Assembly: GCA_027604665.1 (NCBI GenBank)
Contig: JADGIZ010000434.1
Span: 1-13,736 of the forward strand
From: Polyrhizophydium stewartii
Taxonomy: Eukaryota > Chytridiomycota > Chytridiomycetes > Rhizophydiales
DNA length: 13,736 nt
Reading direction: 5' to 3'
Below are positions 1 to 7,025 of the stretch, one piece after another (position 1 is the first letter of the stretch; the number at the start of each line of letters is the position of its first letter). The position numbers were made by a program, and so were the translations under genes. The notes under the pieces were generated by a model. The model was not told where the DNA came from. It did no database searches and saw only the letters and a program-made list of their open reading frames with translations.

Positions 1-62
1 CCCCTGCCCCTGCCCCTGCGTCCCGCCTCCATCGTCCCGCCTCCATCGTCCCGCCTCCATCG
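1..62. repeat. Short tandem repeats upstream of the ATRIP-like gene
   Basis: Two adjacent tandem arrays are visible: three copies of the hexamer CCCCTG at 1-18, then three perfect copies of the 14-mer TCCCGCCTCCATCG at 21-62, followed by a partial fourth copy. They lie 58 bp before the ATG of the ATRIP-like gene, so they fall in its promoter or 5' UTR. The strand is strongly pyrimidine-rich. No function can be assigned from sequence alone, and the array may extend beyond the left edge of the window. Confidence 0.85.
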
Positions 63-119
63 TCCCGCCCGCAAGACTCGAGCGCCAACCGGCTTTCCGT
101 GGGACACAATCTGCCCGCA

Positions 120-3100
120 ATGCAGACGCCGTCCAAGCGCAAGTTCGACGACCGTGACGACGATGCGGATATGGCCCGCCTCGCTTCGGCTGCCCAGGCG
201 GGCCTCGCCCGCAACCCCCATGCACAGTCGCCCGATGTCGACATGAGCATAGATCTGCGCGACGATGCCGCCATCGCTGCCACCTCGACCGCACCGGACA
301 TCGACGATTCGCGGATGGCCGTCGACATCGACGAGGATGACGACTTTCCGGACCTCAACGAAGACCAAATGCGCGCGCTCGAGGACCGCGCAACGCAGCT
401 CTTTTCACAGGCAAACGACCGGTCCTTCTCCGCCATCCCTCCCGTCTCCTCGGTCGTCGAGCGCCTGCTGGACGCCAATTCAGGCCTGTCGGATGGACCG
501 GCCTCTCCGCTCCCTGCAATCCCCCAGCCCGGTGCTGCGGACCGACCACCAAACCCGGCTTATCTCCAGCATTTTCGCTATGCACCTGGCCCGGCTGATC
601 GGCAACCACAAATGCCGCAGCAGCAACCACACCAGCAGCAGCAACAACAACAACAACAACAACAGCAGCAGCAGCAGCAGAAGCAGCAAGAAAAGTCGCG
701 CTTCCGGCCCTTCCAGCAGCAACAGCAGCAACCGCAGCAGCCTCAACACCGCCAGAATCAGCACCAGCTGTTACAACAACCCAAGCAAAACGCCCAGCAG
801 CCGCCTGCCAAGCAGCAGCAGCAGCAGCAGCAGCGCCAATTCCGTCCGCAGCCCTTGCATCAGAGCACGCAGATGCATACGCAGGTGCCGCAGCAGAGCC
901 AGATCCACCAGCAGTTGTCGGGGGCACAGGATCCAATCGCGTCTGCCTTATCCCAGCAGCACCATTCGCAGCTTGCCCGGCCGGTGGCGCCGAGCACAGC
1001 TGCCCAGCTGCCCCGCGGTCAGCCGCGGCGTGGACCTCCTTATCCTCAGCAGCCGGCCCCCGCCGCCGCCTTGAACGCTTCGGTCATCCATCACCACCTC
1101 GCCGATCCCGCTGTTCGCCGCGACCTGTTTGCCCTTCAAGAAAAATACGAGCGAGTGCGTTGCCCGCAACGATGACTCCACGGCTTCCGGGACGCGCGCC
1201 TTGCTGACTTGCCGCATCTCAGATCAAGATGGACCTGGCCGAGTCGCACGAAAAGAACCGCCGCATCGAGTCTGAGATGCATGCAAAGAGCGGCGAGCTC
1301 ATCATGACTCTCAGAAACATCAAGCAAACAACGGCGGAAAACGCCCGGCTGCGTGAGGAGATTGGCAAGCAGGTCGTCAAAGCGCAGCAAATGACCGAGT
1401 CGATGCGCAAGGGATATCTGGCTGAGATCGAGAAGATGCAAACGCAGCTGCAGTTCAAGGTCAGCTGCCGTGAAGTTGTTGGTGTAAACACATCAGAATG
1501 CGCTCATCTGACCTTGGCCTGGCGAGCAGGAGCAAGAGTTGCTCGCTGCAAAGCAAAGCGTCACTGCGCGCCACAAGGTCAACAGCAAGGCTGCCCCGCC
1601 CAGCCCCATGGCGACAAATGTTCGATGTACGTGTGAAATCGGCTGTTTGCCTGCCGTCGCACTTGATCTCGGTTGCTGATCGGCGATTGCAGACAGCTCG
1701 CAGTTCCCGACCTTTGCCTCGTTCAACCAGCCGCTTCCGATGCACAAGACCCATGAAGTCAAGGTGGACGCGGCAGTTGGCACAGACCCCGTTTCGGACC
1801 CAGCACCACGCGTGATCGAGAAACCAGTTATGGTCTCGTCCGACTTGGACCGCCCGATGAAGACAGACTTTGCCCGCATCGCGGTGGGCTGCGCGCCTGG
1901 TGTGCGCTATTCATGTCGCGCGAGCTGACATCCACGTCACCCCCAACTTTCAGTTTGGCGTCAGCATCGTCGGGCGCCAGTTCACCATGACCAACACGGA
2001 AAACATTGAGCTGCAGCATGATCTCGTAGCAAGCTTCCTCGCTGCAGTCGGAAAGGCCATGAATGATCCCGTGCAGCTCGCACCGGTCATTGTGCCAAAC
2101 TTGGATGCGCTCATTATCTTTTGCATCAAGCACGAGGAAGCTGCCTGCCTTGTTGAGCTCGCGGACATTCTTCGCGTCGTGGCCGGCATCTCGCAGCCTT
2201 GCAGGCAGTTCTTGATCGAGAACGGCGGTGAGCAATTGATCTTGTGCGCTGGGCCTGCTGTCGCGACGGCTCATATTTCACACCTCTCTGCCTCTAGAAT
2301 CATGCGGCACGCTGTCTCTTCTGTTCAAGACCAGCTCGCGATCCAAGCCGGACTGGATGACGAAGGACCAGCATGCCCAGTTGCAGGCCAAGACGCTGGG
2401 GCTTTTCATTGAACTGACGTTCGACGCCACGGACGAGATGAGTGCCAGGCAAGTTTGCTTTTCGTTGGGAGAGGGGTTGTTGGCATCTGCGGCCGCCAGA
2501 AGTGACCGGCATGGCTGACTTCCGAAGTGGTTGCAGATTCGACGGAATCCTGCTGGACGTGGATCTGTGCCGCCTCATAGCGTCGACCAGCAACGAGCGC
2601 ATCTTGATGCTCGTCATGCAGCTTGCATGCGAGCTGTGCAAGAGTGGGTCGAAGCAGCATGCCGCGCGTCAGCGCTTTGTTTGCAACCTGTGCTGAGACG
2701 ATCCAAGCAGGCCGCCCGCTCGTCCAGCGTCTGGCCGCTGTGCCTCCTGCCGACTTTGCGCCAGATACTTTGGGACGGCCGTCCGCGGCATCGCATTCTG
2801 CTGCCGTCGACAAGACTGGCAAGTCAGTCGAAAAGCCGTCCGCCATTGATTTGCTGTGCACCAGACTGCGCAAGTTGCTGCCATGCAAGAACGACACGTC
2901 CGACGAGCTGCAGCATTTGATTGCGACCATGTGCTTAATCGCGCTCGAGACTGAGCCAAGCTGCGCGAAATTCCTTGGCTCTCCTACGGTGAGTGTTGTC
3001 GCTGCTGCCGGGTTGCTCGGGATCCGCTGGTTGGCAGGGCACGAGCTGAATTCAAGCCCGATGGACTGACACGGCATGCAGAATGCTGCTGCATTTACCG

Positions 3101-3677
3101 AGTACGCCCACAGTTTGACGCAGATGTGCCTCGACCTCTTTGAGAGCGGCGAACGGCTCGTGGAACTGGCCGCGTGGCGCGAGGGGCGTGACTCGAGCGA
3201 CACTTTGGCCTGGGATGCAGGCGGACCGCCCAGTCCCAGTGCGCTGGACCCAGACAACCCCAACTCGGAGCGCTTTGCCTTGCTCCTTGGTCGCCTGGAG
3301 ACGGCACTCAGGCTGCTCCACCGGCTGTGCCGTCTTGGCAATGCTCGCAGTGGGCCGCACCACGCCGAGCACCTGCTGATTGAGTTGCTCTCGCGCATCG
3401 CCACGCAGCCAGGATTTGGAGCAGAGATGACGGGTGCGTTGCGGATGCTGGACTATTGTGCATGCCCGTCCGCGTGCGAGTCGCACGCACGGCTGACGGT
3501 CTCGATGCTGCAGAACTTGCGAGAGACGCGCTGTACTGTATCAGCCAGTATCCCGAGGCCGCGCTCGAGGAGATCTGGGGTCCGCAGGCGGGTGCTGACG
3601 CGCACTCGGGCGTGGCGGACGGACGCGAAGGAGCTGGCGCGGCGGCCGATCCGAGAGCGACGGCGAGCATGTGTTGA
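120..3677 (+). CDS. ATRIP/Rad26/Lcd1-like DNA-damage checkpoint adaptor (10 exons, 961 aa)
   Basis: Exons: 120-1154, 1223-1459, 1530-1626, 1693-1883, 1954-2227, 2298-2448, 2537-2643, 2711-2988, 3082-3433 and 3514-3677. All junctions keep frame. The ATG at 120 is the first in frame; the frame is open back to 99 but only with a GTG. ATRIP binds RPA-coated single-stranded DNA and carries the ATR kinase to it, in the nucleus. Evidence for the family: a basic start (PSKRK, 4-8); an acidic motif DEDDDFPDLNEDQM near 71-84, followed by ALEDRATQLFSQ, which resembles the RPA70-binding motif of ATRIP; VVERLLD at 112-118, like the conserved RLLD that follows it; then a coiled coil at about 336-445 containing LQEKYE and TQLQFKEQELLAAK, close to the human coiled-coil end. 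The rest is helical (for example LNEDQM-distal blocks NLDALIIF and LLGRLETALRLL), as expected of the ATR-binding region. Residues 160-260 are extremely Gln-rich, which explains the length beyond human ATRIP (about 790 aa). The C-terminal half is assigned by context only. Intron 6 is GC-AG. Confidence 0.82.
633..833 (+). repeat. CAG/CAA polyglutamine-coding microsatellites in the ATRIP-like gene
   Basis: An in-frame run of 16 glutamine codons (three CAG, seven CAA, six CAG) occupies 633-680, residues 172-187. Further Gln-rich segments follow, including seven CAG codons at 813-833. Between and after them lie Pro, His, Ser and Arg residues, so roughly residues 160-260 form a low-complexity, probably disordered linker between the acidic RPA-binding-like motif and the coiled coil. 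The mix of CAA and CAG suggests selection for glutamine rather than only DNA slippage. The reverse strand shows long poly-Leu and poly-Ala/Val frames here, which are shadows. Confidence 0.9.
2449..2536 (+). other. GC-AG intron (intron 6 of the ATRIP-like gene)
   Basis: The donor is AG|GCAAGT, a strong match to U1 snRNA apart from GC in place of GT. The acceptor is GTTGCAG at the end of the 88 bp intron, with a CTGAC branch-like sequence upstream. Joining 2448 to 2537 restores frame in phase 2 and gives DEMSARFDGILLDVDLCRL across the junction. The only nearby GT (2453) would leave the wrong phase for this acceptor. Confidence 0.75.
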
Positions 3678-3958
3678 CACGTGCACGCTCGCCGCAACAA
3701 TCCTCGCGTCGAGAGGCGCTTCATTTCCCGCGGCTGGAGGGCGGAGCGGGACTCGGTGGGCGACACAGATTCGAGCAGATGAAGAGGCGCTCTCTGCTCG
3801 GTCCGAGCCTGGGTCTGGCCTGGGATCACTTTTTTTGGGGAGGGGGCATAGTGTGGATAATAGCGAAATGAAGCAAAGGCGACCGAGCGGCCGCAATCGC
3901 CTCTGTGCGTGTGTGTGTGTGTGTGTGTTTGCGGGTGCGAATCTGTGTCTTGAACCGC
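3678..3958. other. Convergent 3' intergenic region between ATRIP-like and SET genes
   Basis: This 281 bp spacer separates two stop codons that face each other, so it should hold both 3' UTRs and both polyadenylation sites. I see no exact AATAAA on either strand. It contains a T7 run followed by G-rich sequence near 3831-3846 and a (GT)10 microsatellite at 3909-3928. No gene is supported here; the reading frames that cross it lack the codon usage and homology of the neighbours. Confidence 0.7.
3909..3928. repeat. (GT)10 dinucleotide microsatellite
   Basis: Ten uninterrupted GT units lie 30 bp beyond the stop codon of the SET gene, where they read as (AC)10 in its 3' UTR. It is the longest perfect dinucleotide repeat I noticed in the window. 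Confidence 0.93.
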
Positions 3959-4940
3959 TCACTGGGCGGCATCTGCGGCGCGCAGCTGCTCGTCGGTGAC
4001 GCCAGAGGCCTCGCGCTCGGCAATGAGGTCGAGGATGTGCGGGGCGAGATAGAGGTCGCCAAACTCTGCGCGCGGGATGTACCTTGCGCCGCGGATGCGA
4101 CGCAGACAGCGCTCGGCGCCGCACCAGCACACAAACGGCTGCGACATGTCCCACTCGGTGCTTGGGTAGAAGAAGGTGACCTCGTCGCCGGGCCGCAGGG
4201 CGCGGGTCGCGACGACCTGCATGTTGGCAGTGTCGATGATGGCCGATGGGTTGCACGAGTGGTTCTTCGAGATCGAGCGGGGGGGGCGGGCGTCAGGCAA
4301 TCACGTGCGGCGCGGCGCGGATCCAGGCCGAGATGCGGCGCGACGCACCATGTAGACGAGCTCCGAGTTGAGCTCGATGTGCGTGTCCTTGGCGATCTGG
4401 CGGGCGGGCCGCGCGGGTCAGGTGGGGCGTCCGTGCGGCGCAGCACATTGGCGGCGCAGAGCGGGGAGGCGGGTCAGGTGAGGGCCAGGAGGCGGGGGAT
4501 GATTGGGACGCCTCGCCGACTCGGCCGCCGAGTCGGAACAACAAACGCGCGCGCGGGAGGAGGTGGCATGCGGGCCGCGGGCCGTCGTGGGACAGGGCCG
4601 GCGCGGGGCCGCGGCCGCGGCGGCCGCCGGGCAGCGCGCACGCACCTGCACAGAGGTCCACGCCTTGGCGGCCTGCGTCGTGCCGCGGATGGGCGCGATG
4701 GCCTCGCCCTGCGCGACGGCCGCGGCCACGACGAGCTTGGACGAGAAGTCGGCGCTGCCAAACTCGACTCGCAGGCGGCTCGGGAAGTGCGGCCTTGCGG
4801 AGGGGCGGGGCGGCGGGTCAGCGCGGCGCGGGCGGCATGCACGGCGCATGCGGGCCGCCGCACTTGGAGACGTCAAAGGGGTGGGTGTAGGCGGCGGGCA
4901 GCTTGACGCTGTCGGCGGTGGGCACGGCAGTCGAGTGCAT
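3959..4940 (-). CDS. Small SET-domain protein with post-SET motif (4 exons, 199 aa)
   Basis: Reading down the minus strand the exons are 4940-4843, 4793-4646, 4396-4349 and 4264-3959. The frame is continuous, and each intron has a CTGAC branch-like motif and an AG acceptor. SET proteins transfer methyl groups from S-adenosylmethionine to protein lysines. The diagnostic signatures are SSK-LVVAAAVAQGEAIAPI (about 50-68), HIELNSELVYM ending at residue 98, the SET motif NHSCNPS at 99-105, GDEVTFFYPSTEWDM with the conserved Tyr at 131, and a post-SET Cys cluster CxCx4C (144, 146, 151) that normally binds zinc. There is no pre-SET region, PHD finger or other reader domain, so the protein is almost a bare catalytic domain, like small stand-alone SET proteins found in fungi and algae. 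The start at 4940 has A at -3. The substrate cannot be told. Intron 2 is unusually long (249 bp) for this window. The first 33 residues have no recognised domain, and exon 1 with its 49 bp intron is the least certain part. Confidence 0.82.
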
Positions 4941-5026
4941 GTTGACGCTGGGAAACTCGGCAACGGGCCATCTGCGCCATCTCCATCCCGACCATCGGCC
5001 ATTCATTCGGCCGCGCCGGCACACCA

Positions 5027-6794
5027 TCACCGGCCAAGCGGCTCGCCCACTCGCAGCTTCTGCCCCTCTGCGATCGCAAACTCGAACGACGACGGCGCCT
5101 CGAACACCAGCACCACCGTGCTGCCCAGGCGGAAGCCGCCCATCTCAGCGCCGCGCGCAACGTCCTGCGGCGCAACGGCGTGGTCGTAGACCCCGAGCGG
5201 CAGCTCGCTCTCGGGCAGGTTCGTCGCGAGATCCTGCTGCACGGTCAGCATCCGCGCACGTGCTTGCCCCACCACGGAAGCCGGCCGCGGCGAAACAGTC
5301 CGCCTTCGGCTCACGAGCCGCCGCGGCCGGCGCCGCCGCCATGCACGCCGCCGCCGCCGCCGCCACCACCACCATCACAACGCACCGGGCACATGTTGAT
5401 GCGGATCGAGCCCACGTTGGTCGCGCCGACGGGGATCATCGAGAAGAAGCCGTGCTTCCACCGCCCGAGCATCACGACGCGCTCGTTGAGCACAAACAGG
5501 TGGTTGAGCACGCGCGCCAGCATCGGCGACACAGAGAACAGCTCGGCTGCGGCGAGGCCCACGGCGTGCGTCAGCGCTCTCTGGGCGCCGTCGTTCCGCC
5601 AATCTCTCGTTCATCCCAAGCCCTTCACGCACCCGCAAAGTGGCGGACCGTGCCCACGCGCCAGTCCGCCGGCGAGTGGAAGCGGTGGTAGTCGCCCGGC
5701 GCGAGGTAGATGACCGCCTGGAACAGCGAGTTGCCCGGGGCGGGCACCGCCGCAGCCCCGCCAGACACCTCGGACGGGCCCAGAAGCGCATTGACCGAGT
5801 ACGTCAGGCCCTTGACCTGCTCGATGCTGCCGTCGCTCTCGACCTTGCCGAAATGCAGCACCTTGCCGTCCGCGGGGCTCACCTGCCGCCAGCCATCGCA
5901 CAGTCAGCCGAGCCCGACAAAGGCAGTGCACCCGCCCGCTCGCTCGCCCTTCAGTGCCTCACCAGCGCAGCGCGCTCGGGTCCTGCGATGGGGCGTGCGC
6001 CGGGCTTGAGCTCGCGGTAAAAGAACTCGGCTAGGTTGCGGTACTCGAGCAGGTTCTCCTGGCGCATCTCATCCAGGTTGCAGCCAAAGATGCTGCTGTA
6101 CGTGCGGTACAGCGGCCCGCGCAGGAACTCGGGCACCGTGAGATCGTTCATCCAGCCCCACGCCCGCGAGATGGCGCGGAAGGGCAGCATGGCGTACAAG
6201 TAGATCTGCGAGCATGCCCGACGTCAGCGGGCCGTGCAAGCCACCCTCCCCAAACGGGGGTTGGTTCGAAAAATAACCAAGACAGACGCACCCAGAACGG
6301 GCCTTCGACTCGGACGCCCGGCTGGGCCTCGTTGCGCCGCATCATGTGGCGGTACTGCAGCACCGCGAGCCACGCAATGCCGACGGCCGGGGGGATCGCA
6401 TACTTGGACCACGCCGCTGCGGCACGAGTCGGCGAGTCAGCAGCGCCTTGTATGCGCCTTCCCGCGGCTCGCTGGCTGACAGCCGGCGACAGCCGCAGTG
6501 CCGTGAAGCGCAGCACCCACACTCTTGCTGGCCCTGCTGTTCGCCGCTCTGCTGCTCCCGGCCTTGCTGCTGCTGCTGACCGTGGTGCTGCTGGCCGTGG
6601 GTCTTTCCGCCCGCCTCGCTCGACATCAGACGGCGCAGGCACTGCGGCAGCGGCAGCGGGCGGGCTGCAAGCGCATGCAGCATCCGCAGATGCGGGTGGA
6701 CGCTGGCTCGCATGCGCGCGTGCGAGCCGAGGCCGGTGCAGGCGCCGATGCGCGGGCCGGCGCCGAGGCGGAGGGGGACCAGCTGCCGGATCAT
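5027..6794 (-). CDS. PSD1: Mitochondrial phosphatidylserine decarboxylase, PSD1/PISD type (6 exons, 420 aa)
   Basis: Minus-strand exons: 6794-6521, 6416-6292, 6205-5963, 5882-5633, 5546-5386 and 5236-5027. The enzyme converts phosphatidylserine to phosphatidylethanolamine at the mitochondrial inner membrane. It cleaves itself at LGST into a large beta and a small alpha chain, and the new N-terminal Ser becomes the pyruvoyl cofactor. LGST is at residues 388-391 (Ser390 codon 5122-5120), followed by VVLVFEAP. The conserved triad is visible: Asp219 in VSPADGK, His283 in GDYHRFHSP, and Ser390. Other family blocks are [42 protein letters not shown] and [19 protein letters not shown]. Residues 1-60 are rich in Arg, Leu and Ala with almost no acids, a typical mitochondrial presequence. 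A Gln/His-rich linker (about 65-91) precedes a hydrophobic segment, [17 protein letters not shown] (97-113), the likely membrane anchor. Length matches human PISD (about 410 aa). The exon 6 start is ambiguous by one codon (5236 or 5233) because of a CAGCAG acceptor. Confidence 0.93.
5347..5373. repeat. GCC/ACC trinucleotide repeat in PSD1 intron 5
   Basis: Six GCC units at 5347-5364 are followed by three ACC units, all inside the 149 bp fifth intron of PSD1 (5385-5237). On the sense strand of the gene this reads as GGT then GGC repeats just after the GTGCGT donor. The surrounding bases are also GC-rich and could form stable structure in the pre-mRNA. The intron is otherwise without features. 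Confidence 0.85.
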
Positions 6795-7025
6795 CGGCTT
6801 GGATCCGTTGGCGGGAGGATCGGCCCAAAACGTTGCTGCAGACGCCGGCGCAACAGGCGGCCGGACAATGGTGCATCGACAGGGCGGCTGATCGTGCGCA
6901 GGGATATCGTCGATATGCACGTTTCTGCTTATCCGCCTGTCCCCCCCCCCGCCCGCTCGGCGGTCAGATGGTCGGTCCGGATGGTGTCGGCTGTCACGAA
7001 TTTCGCTTGACTTGACCACATCACC
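6795..7025. promoter_or_regulatory. Divergent upstream region shared by PSD1 and COG1
   Basis: The start codons of PSD1 (minus, 6794) and COG1 (plus, 7026) point away from each other across 231 bp, so both promoters and 5' UTRs must lie here unless they extend into the genes. I see no clear TATA box. A run of ten cytosines is at about 6942-6951. The COG1 start has the strong context TCACCATGG, which supports the right boundary. Confidence 0.6.

Noticed and set aside
99..119. Upstream extension of the ATRIP-like frame starting at 99
   Set aside because: Position 99 is a GTG, not an ATG. The first in-frame ATG is at 120, which directly begins the plausible N-terminus MQTPSKRKFDD.
355..936. Long minus-strand frames opposite the polyQ region, with poly-Ala/Val and poly-Leu runs
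   Set aside because: They are reverse-strand readings of CAG/CAA repeats and have no other protein-like features.
3959..6794. A single fused SET-PSD1 gene
   Set aside because: PSD1 ends with a clear stop at 5027-5029 after a complete C-terminus, and the SET protein has its own ATG in good context at 4940.
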